Below are positions 46,905 through 58,333 of a stretch of 64,000 nt of DNA, piece by piece. The notes beneath the pieces are model-generated. The model saw nothing but the letters and a program-made list of their open reading frames with translations. It did no database searches and was not told where the DNA came from. The position numbers were made by a program, and so were the translations under genes. Source of the stretch: Melieria omissa (taxonomy: Eukaryota > Arthropoda > Insecta > Diptera > Ulidiidae); NCBI GenBank assembly GCA_963971225.1, contig OZ020269.1, positions 19,652,921 through 19,716,920 of the forward strand. The letters are read 5' to 3'. How positions within the stretch are numbered: the stretch's first letter is position 1; each line of letters begins with the position of its first letter.

Positions 46905-49874
46905 ATGGCATTTGCTGGAAAGGAAAACATTACTGATACAATGGATAAGTTCTCGCTGCGGGTGAGTGCGCTGTCAATTGTGCAGGCAATTTTGCAGCTG
47001 CCATGCGCTTAGTTGGAGAGTTGTGTAACGCGCGCTGATCGCACAATGGGCTGGTTGATTTTTTAATATATTTTGCTGTCCTTTGAATATCGCTGCAGAG
47101 TCCTAGGAAAGTGCTTGCCGAGAGCGTGAACAACGTTTGCAAAATGTCCGTTGGTGACGAGGACTTGACGGCGGCAGTGAAGACACTGCAGGACGGTGCC
47201 ACGGCAGGTGCAGAAAAGGTGACAACGCTGGCAGACAAGTCGGCAACACCGTTCGACCCAACAATTGAGCCATTGCTGAAGGAGAATCCGCGTCGCTTTG
47301 TCATCATGCCCATACAATATCCAGACATCTGGCAAATGTACAAAAAGGTAAGAGGAAGTTGGCAGGATAAGCTGCAAAGGGAGCTTGTTGCATTGCGTTT
47401 TGGGAGGGGCGGAAAATTGCGTCGTAGACAACGCAAAACGCCGCAGGGGTTGGTGTTTTCCAATTACTTTGAGGTGATAGTGTGCACGATATCATCAATG
47501 CAGCTGGCGAACATGTCTCGACATGTTCAGTTTCGCTCGCTATCGCCGGCCGGCCATTTACATTGTGCCACTTCGCTGTATTTACTTTGTGCCGTTGACT
47601 TTGTTGTAGATATTCGGGTTATAATGCGCGCCATTTGTTTGTGTGTTGACTCACGTCGGGTTGGCGCATAGCGGCCGCACAGTTTTCCCGCGCATACTCT
47701 GACTTTACGCGCAATAGTTACCATATGGCCAGTGATCCACCAATACTTTCGTTCTGTTGGAAGTATAAGGAAATTGATGAAAAAGAGAAGACAAGAAGCA
47801 CAACTCTTCTTGTCTTATCTTTTTTTTATGCCACTTAATATATCTGGTTGGCGCAACTCACTTTGTGCAATAGAACACAAATTGTTACCTGCCGGAACGT
47901 GTCGCAACATGTTCAATGTGCTGACTTTGTTTACTTTTTGCAGCCGCTGTGTCATGCCAGATACACAAACGTATCCGAATATTTCCACAGTCATAAACAC
48001 TTGTTGTCTTCAATGTTTTGCAATTGCCATACTGATTCTAGTTCAAATAAAATTTAATTGAATCGTTCATTTGTAAAAAATTGTAAATTTGGACTAATTG
48101 TTTCTCTGTTTTATTTTCTTGTGTAGGCCGAAGCATCATTCTGGACGGTAGAGGAGGTGGATCTGTCCAAGGATATGAGTGACTGGGAGCGTCTCAGCGA
48201 CAATGAGCGTCATTTCGTTTCGCACGTGTTGGCATTCTTTGCTGCTTCCGATGGCATTGTTAACGAGAATCTTGTAGAGCGTTTCAGCCAGGAAGTGCAA
48301 GTGACCGAGGCGCGCTGTTTCTATGGCTTTCAAATAGCCATGGAGAATGTACACTCCGAAATGTACAGCATTTTGATTGATACCTACATCAAGGATCCCA
48401 AGCAGAGGTGTGTATTTGATTGCTAAATGGTTTGATGTTTCACAGATTTTAATTTATAATGAAATATGGTTTATGTCTGATTATGACCTTCTCTCCTTAA
48501 ATAATTCGTTTAATTCTTTTGACCTCAAAGTTACCTGAGAGCAACTTCGCCTGTTTGTGTATTTTAGTAAAAGCTACGATTGATTTGTGGGTTTAATTTA
48601 AGTAGGCACCATTAAATTAATATTTTAAATAGTGAATTTAAAGCAAATTAAAAAAATTTTACGGTTTTCTCCAAAATAATTTCCAATAATTTGCAGCGAT
48701 ATCAGGGAAAGTTTGTGTTCTAATTGAAGTCTACGAATTGGGCGCATTTGATCAAAATCCTGGTTCTTTAATAATGGTTAAATAAAGTCAAAAAGTGATA
48801 ATTTTGTATTTTTCCATAAATATTAAATATTTTTTTTGTAATTATAAAAAAGATTTATAAAAAAATTATTTAGCCCGTTTTAACTTAATATTGTTCAAAA
48901 ATAAAGCTCTAGAACTCTAACAAAAAGGCGTGGCGACTTCAAATTTCGTGTGCACACTTGTTAGGTAAATGTTACATGATTTAAATACCAAAGAGGAACA
49001 TCGAGACACGGTAAAATTCGGGGTCGAAAGGGTTAAACTTTTTTTTGGGTTAAACTTGACCATTTTTTAATTGAATTTCATAAACTTTCGATAATTTATA
49101 ATAAATTTTCGCTAATTTTTTTCTTGTAAATGTTCACCTATTCGTTTAGATAATTGTTTTCTTCTATCTCATGGTTTATCATTTATTATTTCTTCTTGCA
49201 GAGACTATCTGTTCAATGCTATTGAGACAATGCCCGCTGTTAAGCGCAAGGCTGATTGGGCCCTGGCGTGGATATCATCGAAATCGGCCAATTTTGCCGA
49301 ACGTGTTATTGCGTTTGCTGCCGTTGAGGGTATTTTCTTTAGTGGTAGTTTTGCCTCGATTTTCTGGCTGAAGAAACGCGGCCTCATGCCGGGCCTCACC
49401 TTCTCCAATGAGCTAATCTCGCGTGACGAGGGCCTGCATTGCGATTTTGCATGCCTGATGTTTCACCATTTGGTGCAGCGGCCCACTAATGATCGCATTA
49501 TTGAGATCATTGCCGAGGCGGTGAAGATCGAACAGGAATTCCTAACAGACGCATTGCCGGTGAATCTGATTGGCATGAACTGTAAACTAATGTCGGAGTA
49601 TATTGAGTTCGTGGCCGATCGCTTGCTGGTCGAGTTGGGCGTGGACAAGGTGGGTACAATTGCAAGCGTCTTGCAAATCCTTTGTCTAATTATACTTTGT
49701 TTTTTTTTTTGTTTCTTGCAGCACTATAATACGCCGAATCCCTTCAGTTTCATGGAACTAATATCGCTAGATGGCAAGACGAATTTCTTCGAAAAGAAAG
49801 TGGGCGAATACCAAAAATGGGGCGTTACGGCGAACCGCATGGACAATGTATTTACGTTAGATGCAGACTTTTAA
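46905..49874 (+). CDS. RnrS: Ribonucleoside-diphosphate reductase small subunit (R2)
   Basis: Five exons, 46905-46961, 47099-47347, 48127-48407, 49202-49649 and 49722-49874, total 1,188 bp, giving 395 residues. R2 carries the diiron-tyrosyl radical that starts reduction of NDPs to dNDPs by the R1 subunit, in the cytosol. The iron ligands are Asp144, Glu175, His178, Glu238, Glu272 and His275, and the radical tyrosine is Tyr182 in HSEMYS. All are offset by five from mouse R2 and all are present. The C-terminus FTLDADF is the conserved tail that docks on R1. The first exon is short ([19 protein letters not shown]) and joins SPRKVLAE. No KEN box is evident apart from the KEN in residues 6-8 (GKENIT), which may mark it for degradation outside S phase. 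Intron 3 (48408-49201) carries a TTAA-flanked MITE. Confidence 0.97.
48514..49032. mobile_element. TTAA-flanked MITE in RnrS intron 3
   Basis: It lies between TTAA at 48510-48513 and TTAA at 49033-49036. The tips are TTCTTTTGACCTC and, reversed, CCCTTTCGACCCC, so a piggyBac-like origin is likely. A sister copy lies at 56649-57170, alike over the whole length (for example CTGAGAGCAACTTC and AAAGCTACG near the left, GAACATCGAGACAC near the right). No coding capacity. Confidence 0.65.
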
Positions 49875-50317
49875 GAAATGAGGTGCAGTCACTTATATGG
49901 AAAGCACAACTCACCGGGCATCATGGTTACAGTATATAGTAACACAGATTGAACTGCGATCCGCCGCCTGGTAGTGGCGTATACGGTTTCCTAATATAAG
50001 TTTGTTAGCACCAATAGCGGGGGTCGTACGGTAGGAAATAATTATTTTAATATGTAATTTATACATTATTTAGGTAAAATAATATAGTTGCATTTCTGTA
50101 GTATCTTTTTGACCGCTCCAAAAGTTTACATTCTGGAGCAAATGTAAAATGGACCGAACGTATTTACATTACTATAACATATAATACTGGGAATTCTTAA
50201 TGTCAACTAGAGTTTGTAAAAGCGCTGCGTTAAATATGCCAGTTTATTTTATATTCAAATTAACGTTTTTTATTGTTTTTTTTTGCATTTCCAATTCACC
50301 TCTGACATATTGAGTTA
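49875..50317. other. 3' flank of RnrS, no gene seen
   Basis: AT-rich DNA with no coding signal and no perfect AATAAA that I can find. It ends at the mariner copy. Confidence 0.35.
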
Positions 50318-50909
50318 TCAGGTGTACAACTTTGCTTCCGCCGTTTTCCGATAGGTGGCTGTACCGGCTGAGGCTGGTTGAAATACATAGATGACAATGC
50401 CTTTAAAGTGAGTGTGGACAGTGCCTAACGAATTGTCATCGCCGTTTCAGTGACAGTTGTTCTTGTTTTCGTATTATTCACGCTCGAAAATGTCCGTTTA
50501 TGTGCCCAATTCTCGCCATTTGCGGGAAGTTTTACTTTTCTGTTACAATTCGAAAAAAAATGCAGCTGAAGCGCATCGAATGCTCTCAGAAACTTACGGT
50601 GATGCTGCTCTGAGTGAAAGAACGTGTCGGGAGTGGTTTCAACGTTTTAAAAATGGTGATTTCGATGTCGAAGACAAACATGGTGGTGGAAGAGAAAAAA
50701 CCTTCAAAGATGAACAACTAGAAGCATTGCTTGATGAAGATTCGTGCCAAACCCAAGAAGAGCTTGCCGAATTGTTGGGAGTGAGTCAGCAAGCCATTTC
50801 AAAACGTCTCAAGGCCCTGGGCATGATTCAGAAAGAACGAAACGGTGCCGTACGAGTTGAAACCGAGGGACATCGAGCGCCGTCGGCGGAAGCAAAGTTG
50901 TACACCTGA
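50318..50909 (+). mobile_element. Internally deleted mariner, copy 2 (592 bp)
   Basis: Same family as 26549-27291. Inverted ends, perfect over 26 bp (TCAGGTGTACAACTTTGCTT at the left tip), are flanked by TA. It keeps the 5' half and lacks the whole catalytic half. The deletion fuses the coding region directly to the 3' inverted repeat. Confidence 0.9.
50490..50909 (+). pseudogene. Truncated mariner transposase: DNA-binding domain only
   Basis: An uninterrupted frame of about 139 residues from MSVYVPNSRH. It holds both helix-turn-helix regions: residues about 30-55 with LSERTCREWFQRFKNGDFDV, and about 85-115 with LAELLGVSQQAISKRLKALG. It stops just after the linker, and the stop codon TGA is the last three bases of the 3' inverted repeat. 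No catalytic aspartate remains. If expressed it could bind the ends without cutting them. This is inference; by family it is a dead transposase. Confidence 0.75.
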
Positions 50910-51012
50910 TAGTTATAAATTTTGTGGATAATAATTTGCGGCCAGTAGTTGGGCAACACAAATTGACATACAAATCAAAACAAATTTGAAATCCAATTGC
51001 TCATGTTTGATG

Positions 51013-51340
51013 ATTAGCCGCCGTAGCTCAGCTGGCTAGTGCGTTGGGCCGCGAGTCAAGACTCCGCGAGTTCAATACTCCGTTGTGTTAACACCGAAAA
51101 AAAAAAAGAAAAACAACAATTTTTCTTTCGGCGGCTGTCCTCACAGCAGGAAATGGCAAACCTCTGAGAGTGAAATTGCCTATAAAAAAGCTCCCAACTC
51201 GCTGTTCGGAATCGGCATAAAACTGTAGGTCCCTTCCAACCTTGTAAAAACATTCTCACGCACAACACGGTTGGTTGCGGGTAGCTAGGCCTTAGTCTCG
51301 TAATCGGGCTGTCGTGCCAGTCAAGAAGAAGAAGAAGATT
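51013..51340 (+). mobile_element. tRNA-derived SINE with 9-bp target duplication
   Basis: The head GCCGCCGTAGCTCAGCTGGC resembles a tRNA, with a box A (TAGCTCAGCTGG) and, 45 bp on, a degenerate box B (GAGTTCAATACTC). The body contains GGAAATGGCAAACCTCTGAG and CTGTAGGTCCCTTCCAACC, which look like a body shared by fruit-fly repeats. The tail is (GAA)n at 51323-51339. TGTTTGATG occurs immediately before (51004-51012) and after (51341-51349), the expected target-site duplication. Confidence 0.75.
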
Positions 51341-51498
51341 TGTTTGATGCCCAACTATTGACTAACTTTTATTATAACTACATACGTTTTATAGAGGGTT
51401 TCGATTTATTTTAATGGAAATTATTACCTATAAAGTTAGCTAAAAGTCACTGTAAACACGCACCTGATTCTAAATAAATACAAAATTTTATTTATATA

Positions 51499-52440
51499 GG
51501 GGAATTCTTTGTAAGGTGCCACTCTTTGTAAGGTGCCACCCCTGCTCGATTTCGACGTTCCAGCAATCCAAGCAAAAAAATGCCTATTGTCATTTAAGGT
51601 ATATATGCCAACATCAATTTTAATGTGGTTTTTGAAGGAAAAGACGCAATAACATGGTCTGGGTAAATAGAAATGTTAAATTTGGTTAACACAAAACATA
51701 AAAATTAAAACTGAAGGTTTTTCTTGCTTTGAAAAATAAATCAAATACGCGCAAAAAACTAAGGTAAAAATCAGTGTTTGACTTAATTTTTAATGGTTTT
51801 TCATAATCCGAAATGATATCCGAGCATATCGTAAAAGGAACAAATTTATACAATGATTTCCAAAATGGCATAAAAATGTAAAGTGCCACCTTTTTTTCTT
51901 TGTAAGGTGCCACCCCCCTTTTTTCATTGTTTTATAGTCCTATATCGGTAAAATGCCTTTTTGTTGCTCGGAATCGTCATTGAAAGGAATTTAAAGTGTT
52001 CTTAGCAATTTTTGCTCTAATCCTATCATGAGGAATGAATTAGTTCAGTTTTGTTTATTAATTTCCATATAATTATTCATTCTATTCGTTACCATTCAAA
52101 TTGCATTTTGCTTTCGTTCATTTTCTATTCAATTCAAATTAAATTCAAGAATCTTTCGTAAATTTTCTAAATCATGCATTGTTATTTGAGATTTTTACGT
52201 TTTTAGCGGTTTTTTTAGGGGGTGGCACTTTACATTAAAAAATTTAAGGGTGTCGATTTTGAACACTTTGGGAAATTGGCTGTAAAATTCGTATTTACGA
52301 AAAATTCAAATGAAGTGTTACCTTGGATCATAGCTCTTTTAACCCTCTTTCCAACGGTATATTAACATTGGCGACACGTTAGTTTTCTAACGAGTTATGC
52401 GCAAAAAAGCTATGGGGTGGCACCTTACAAAGAATTCCCC
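51499..52440. mobile_element. TA-flanked element with GGGGAATTCTTTGTAAGGTG ends
   Basis: Perfect inverted ends GGGGAATTCTTTGTAAGGTG followed by CCAC, flanked by TA on both sides. The core TTTGTAAGGTGCCAC recurs at 51523, 51899 and, in variants, near 52222. There is no transposase. The plan (GGGGA tip, repeated subterminal core, about 1 kb, TA flank) is shared with the element at 25254-26306, although the sequences differ. Confidence 0.8.
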
Positions 52441-52546
52441 TACAAATTATGTTATTTTACTGAACAGTGTATGGGAAGTAGAACTGTGAGCTTAAAGCGG
52501 CGATGTGAAGCAGTGAACACTGGAGAGAAAACAATTGGAAAATTAG

Positions 52547-52706
52547 CAATTGAATCATAAAACAGAAGTGTCTAACTAATGGACATAATAAGACTGCGGG
52601 CAGACTCATTAGAAACTTATGAATTCAAAATTGAATCATAAAGCAGAAGTGTCTCACTAGTGGACGCAATAAGACTGCGGTCCATTAGAAATTTATGAAT
52701 TCAAAA
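52547..52706. repeat. Tandem duplication of about 78 bp
   Basis: ATTGAATCATAAAACAGAAG ... AATAAGACTGCGG ... CATTAGAAACTTATGAATTC is followed directly by a second copy with a few changes and one short deletion. Confidence 0.7.
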
Positions 52707-54750
52707 TTTGAAAAATGCTGTATTGTTTGAGTCAGCAAATTTATCAGCTCAGAGTTGCAGTATGAATATGCAGAAGCTGAAGGGTCAGAACAAATTGAAG
52801 CGTGAAGACAATTGTGGAGAGATACCATTGTTATGCGATGGTTTATTCAATTGGATGATTTGAATTCACACCATTTAGCAATATTCTGATTTATTAGTTA
52901 AGTATGATTTTCCATATTTCTTAGTTTAAATGTTAATTATGGTTGGTGCCATTTAGCGGGCACTTACTTTATATATTTGCAGCGAAACACAACATTGAAT
53001 TGTGCTTGAAATTTGTAAATAATACGTCAGGAAGCGGTAAAAGTCACCCTCAATGGCATAAATTCTCTCCGAACCATTACCACTGTTCACTTGCCACCTT
53101 CACACCGCCTCTCAGCCCCGTGTTCCGTGCACACAAACTGGCAGCACGTGCTCTGCGGACGCAGCACGTGAGAGAACAGTCCAATAACAATTCTGTTGCA
53201 TGCTCCCACAAGCCGCAGTAGCCATGCAAAGCCGGTTTAGGGGTTGCTCAGACAAATCTGGCCGTCATTCAAAAATGAAATATATGGAGCAAAAAGCTCT
53301 TTACACGCCGCTAGCGGCGCCGAGTCGTGTATGACGTCGAACAGTCGGCGAGGAGGGGTTAATGTTGGAAAGCAACGAGAAGGAATTTTATGCAAGGCAA
53401 TGATGCGGCTGTGCATATAACGAGCGAAAGCACGTTTAGTGTTGTTGCGACATTTGTGCAGTGCGCTACCGTGAAAGTTGTCTGCTCCAAAAGGCTCAAA
53501 TCTTGCACGAGCAAAGACCAATAGAGCCAACTAACTGACGTAGACATTGGAAAATAGTAATAAAGTGCACAGAATAATTTGAAAGCAATTTGTCGTTGTG
53601 GTCAAATAATAACTTCTATATAGTACAAAAGATAATTGGAAAATTGAAATTACAAAAAAAAAGTGAAACATTTTATGGACTTGTGTGTGTTTCAAATTGC
53701 ACTTACATAACTAGGATTTGGAAAAGAGCGGCGTTGAAGGCACAACTCTGGTAGATTGAAGCAAAGTAACTGAGTTTGAATTGCTATAGAAATCGAGTGG
53801 TTGCAGGTAAGTGAAAATGTTTGGTAGCCATAAGAATTGAATGTTTGTAGTAGGTATGTGTAGAGAATTAAAAGAAATCGGCAGGTCAGAAAAAGATTAT
53901 CAAGCAACAAAAACAAACAATTTGTTACGCACATGCTGTGCAGTATAGTTCTGCCGAAATTGTTAACCATCTACCTGTGTGCCCTTTGGCTTCTTCGAGC
54001 GTTGGGAATTAAGGTAACGACTATTTACTTGTCGTTATTTACGGGTGGCCCTATTGATTTTGCTGACAGCAACTGGCGCACTGGGTAGCCATGCTGAGCG
54101 CTGTTGGTTTTAATGATTTTTGCTGGTCATTTGTTCAAACAAAAGGCATTTTTACATTGATATTGCCAATTACTGAAACCATGTAAAAAGTACTTATTTT
54201 ACTAGCAATTTGAATTTCCAATGAGACAGTACGGTCTACTTTTGCCCACACACAATGTTTCCAAAACTTTAAAAAATCTTAACACAGTTGTCAAAAATAG
54301 TTTCGTGTTGCAGTTTGTTTGAAAAATTAAAATAAAATCTTTTGGTGCTTTTTGGCTTTTCAAGTATATAAAAATTTAAACAAATAAAAAAGCAAATTTT
54401 ACCAAGTTTGTTAAAAAAAATGAAATCTTTGTGCCGCTGGCTAATGGAGTAAGTAAAGCAAAAGTGGTACAAGTTTGTGTTTGAAAATGAAGCATGCAAA
54501 TTACACAAAAAAAGTGCCAACAGTTCGAAAAAACTATCAGTGTTTGCCTATTAACGATACGTTACTGAATTGTCTATATGGTCTCTTGACCAATTCACTA
54601 CTTGAAGCCATATCAATGTATTCTCTACTCGATTCTTTCAACGTAGAGCCAAATTTCTTTATCGTTGTACTTTGGTTTTCCGCACTAAGTTCATGTTTTT
54701 GATTAGCCAAAAAAGCTTCTGCTTCATTATTACATGCGCCTAAATTTTAA
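52707..54750. other. Spacer, no gene recognised
   Basis: Several open frames of 60-100 codons occur (for example 52943-53221 plus, 53237-53530 minus), but none resembles a known protein. The stretch 53,000-53,530 is unusually GC-rich for this region and could hold a promoter or a noncoding first exon. Nothing more can be supported. Confidence 0.3.
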
Positions 54751-54754
54751 TTAA

Positions 54755-55055
54755 CCCTTTCGCTACAGGTTAACCCTTTCGCATTTGTTGAAAAAAAGTA
54801 TCTAATTTGAAAGAAAACCGTCAAATTAAAAAGTTATCTAAAGTTGTCTGCTTCTTACTTTACTATGTCAGAATATACCATTAAAAAAACGTGTAAGTCT
54901 TCTTTAAACTTAAATATTCAGTTTATTAATTTCGTATTTTTCCTAAAACTTCAAACTATTCTAAGGACCAACAAAAAATGTATTCTTGATACCACAGAGG
55001 GTTCAGACGTCCACAGAGTAGTATGTTGCCATATGGCAACAAAATAGCGAAAGGG
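54755..55055. mobile_element. Short piggyBac-like MITE
   Basis: It lies between TTAA at 54751-54754 (a second TTAA-CCCTTTCG follows at 54770) and TTAA at 55056-55059. The tips are CCCTTTCGCTACAGG and, reversed, CCCTTTCGCTATTTTG. The right end (TGTTGCCATATGGCAACAAA) matches the right end of the element at 22977-24295, so this is a smaller member of that family. Confidence 0.7.
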
Positions 55056-55059
55056 TTAA

Positions 55060-56648
55060 CAGTTTTAGGAGCTGAAAGATTTAGCTATACGATATCTCAG
55101 CCAATTTTCGATTTCAAACAGTTCCAGTTCCACAGCTGATTTCAATGTCCAATCGATATTCATGGAGTCACACGGGCTTTCGAAACAAATATAAATTTCT
55201 GTGGGTCCATACTTCTACTGGTCAATTGGTTCTGCAAAAATAATGTAGTTTACATTTCATTATAGATGATCTATGATTTTCAGGAGTCTGGCAATAACAG
55301 GAATACCTTCATAACCATCTGTAAACCATTTCTTCGACTAATCAAGAAATGGCAAAATTCCGTTTTTGCATGAAGATAATGCGTAGACTTTGTGACGCAA
55401 GGGCCACCTTCTTTGATAAGATAAGCCAGACACTTTCAATACTATTATGTCTGGTTGAACGCCTGAACATTTTTTGCTTAAAGGCAGCCAGCAAGAAAAT
55501 TTATGGTTTAAAAATCCAACTGAACAACAACAAAAATCTTCCTTATTTGGCTGTTTCAAAGAAAGACGCTACCTGCTTTCTACCTACTGGCACCTGTGTA
55601 TTTTTGGAAATCTTGAGGAAAATCCAATACTTGCACAAACATAAATACATTTTCAAATATGTAAGCACGTCCAGTGAAATGTATGAACATTTGCGACTAA
55701 TGCGCATTTCGAGTTGGAGGAAAAGTCGCCGATCTACATATCGTCAATGCCAATGCCATTGTTGAATTTTGGGAAAATCCCTTAGTGTCGCTGCCCACGC
55801 AGCTTCATTCTGTTGTTGTCGTTGTTCAGAAAACAATTTTGCATGTTTCAAATACTTTCGGTCTAGTATTTGTTGCTGGGGAATGTAAGGCCATTTTACA
55901 TATGCCGTAATTAAATCGAATTATACCATTTCGCTTGTCAGTGAAATAATTTAAATATTTTCACGCTTTTCGTTTTTAATGAGGAGCAAAGCTTTTGTGC
56001 TCAAAACTTGTTCACTCGTCGCAATTCGATCAACTGTCTGGTTATCTCGGGCAGCGCTTCAATGAGTGTGTTCTATCCTACACACATACATACCATACAT
56101 ATGTACATAAAATTGATAAAGTGGTTAAGAGACTCGACTTGCTGTCTGAGTCAGTGTCTGCGCCATGAGGCACTAAAGTTCAAACGAAAATTTAGCCCAA
56201 GACTAAGTAATACTTTTTTAATTGTGTGAGTAAAAGTGCTTGGCTTAATAAAAACAAAAGATTTCATCAGAGGCGGAAATTAAATGCATGCGATTAAAAA
56301 TACGCATTAAAATAAATGGAAGCGTTTCCATAGGTTTTTTGCGACATCTTCATTCAGTCAAATGGTTTTTAATATGAAAAAATTGAATTAGAAATAGTTA
56401 TAGTTATAGCAAGTAATATTAACAAATAGTTATAGTTATAGTAATATGATATTAGTATTTGTTATGGTCAGCAACGTTCCAATGAATTATCAAAAACATA
56501 TAAGTGGATTAATGTGATTGAATATGTATAAATATTGACAAAAACTGATATTTTTCTGATTTTTCACATTAGAATTATGCACCGCATTTTCATTTCATTT
56601 TCAGTTATCGTTTTTTTTTTCTTGAAACTGAAATTGATTTTGTTTTAA
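55060..56648. other. Spacer, no gene recognised
   Basis: The longest open frame, 55349-55765 (plus, 138 codons), is Cys- and Lys-rich and lacks any family match that I can see; it may be a decayed transposon. No splice-linked exons are evident. Confidence 0.3.
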
Positions 56649-57170
56649 TCAACCCTTTTGACTCCAAAGTTGCCTGAGAGCAACTTCACCTATTTGTTAT
56701 CTTATAGTAAAAGCTACGGTTGATTTATGGGATTAATTTAAGTAGGTACCAACAAATTAATATTTTTAGAAGTGAATTCAAAGCACACTACAAACATTTT
56801 ACTCTTATCCCCAAAATAATTTCTAATAATTTGCACCGATATCAGAGAAAGTTTGTGTTCAAATTGAAGTCTACGAATTGGGCGCGTTTGATCAAAACCC
56901 TGTTTCTTTAATAATGGTTTAATAAAATCAAAGAGTGATAATTTTGTATTTTTCTATAAATATTAAATAAGTTTCCTGCAGTTAAAAAATATTGATGCAT
57001 TTAACCCGTTTAAAGCTAAAATTTTTCAAAAGTAAACTAGCTCTATAACTCTAACAAAGAGGCGTGGGAACTTCAAAGGCAAAGACACTTCTTAGGCAAA
57101 TGTTACAGGATTTAAATACAAAACAGGAACATCGAGACACAGGGTAAAATTCAGGGTCGAAAGAGTCAAA
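56649..57170. mobile_element. Second copy of the RnrS-intron MITE
   Basis: It aligns throughout with 48514-49032 in the same orientation. The left TTAA is kept at 56645-56648, but the right end reads AGAGTCAAA in place of AGGGTTAAA, so the right TTAA has been lost by mutation. This copy is the more diverged. Confidence 0.65.
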
Positions 57171-58278
57171 TTCAAATTATAAATTTTTCAGTTTCTCTGA
57201 ACACTAAAAAGACCATTGCGGACATTGTAGATGATTTTTCATTTTTAAATATCAGTATTTTCTTTAGTATTTCTATCAACTTTTGCTTTTAATTATCGGG
57301 TTCTAAAATTCTAAAGTTCTAAAGTTCTACAATTAGGGCTCCGTTGTGTACTTTTTTCTTTTCATCTTCTTCGTCTTTCTAGTGTTAAATAGGTAAAACA
57401 CATACAGTACGTTAGCAATTGGATTACTTAACCGGCTGATAGTTTAGTTTAATCAACAACAAACAAATAAGTTCGCCAAGACTAACTGAAACAAGTGTTG
57501 CAACAATTGAGCTATGTTTTTTTTAGGTTTTAATTTCAAACCAGATACTTAACAAACTAATATGTAATTAATAAAAACTAAAACATTAAAAAATATCCAT
57601 GTAGCGCCAACTTTCTCACAAAACCCCAATGTGCGCTTGTAAACTCAACCAAATCGAATACAACGTTTTCTTAACTTGAGATAGACTTCAAAAATCTTAT
57701 GAATCAGACACATACGTATATATGTACGTCCATTAATAGCTAGTCGGCTGTATGAAGTAATGCTGATTTGTACTTTAGACTCTTTAACAGTCGAAAGCTC
57801 TTGACGCTTTGAGCAGCACAGAAGGAAATCCCAAATAGAATTTGATAAACTTACATCAGTTCTCCTCGTATTCTCAAACAGTGAACAGCAGTAAATTAGA
57901 CTATTTTCAGTTGTTGCGTGTTGTGTTTTAAGCAAAAGTTGAAATGAGGTTCTGTGGTTTTGCCATAAACGAGAAAACAGCCGAGTGAAATTCTTATTTT
58001 GGGTAAACAATTTAAGCGATTAAAAAAAAGCAATGTACGTAACCGTGAACGCCAAGCAAACTTGTCACCGTCGCACGAGTCAAGGCGAAAGTCAAATTTA
58101 AAGATTAGCTCATTTCGAACGATATGAGATTTCGAACGATATGCGACTACGAATGCAATGCGAGTAAAATTTGCTAAGTGAGCAAGGAAAATTGCGCTAA
58201 AAATGCAATGCGGATAGCCGAACCAGCTGTTTTTTGTTTATTTGAGAATCTCGTTTTTGAATTATAGACAATTCGAAC
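57171..58278. other. Spacer upstream of Hydr1
   Basis: It contains a short CTAAAGTT simple repeat near 57305. The 121-codon minus frame at 57645-58010 has no recognisable family. No supported gene. Confidence 0.3.
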
Positions 58279-58333
58279 ATGTCGATTTATAGTCGCCTAA
58301 TCGGGAGCGTGCTGGGCGAAACGGCCGGCAACG
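58279..58333 (+). other. Possible upstream exon of Hydr1 with a short upstream frame
   Basis: ATG at 58279 opens a frame that starts MSIYSRLIGSVLGETAGN and meets a strong donor (AACG|GTGAGC) at 58334. If it is joined to the acceptor at 59846 (TTTCAG|ATTCTC), the frame ends three codons later at a TAA, before the Hydr1 ATG at 59891. It would then be a 5' untranslated exon with an upstream open reading frame. It could also belong to another, unseen transcript. Confidence 0.35.

Noticed and set aside
55349..55765. 138-codon frame as a host gene
   Set aside because: No recognisable domain, odd Cys/Lys composition, surrounded by transposon debris. It may be a decayed transposase, but I could not match it.
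57645..58010. 121-codon minus-strand frame
   Set aside because: No family match and no supporting start or splice context.
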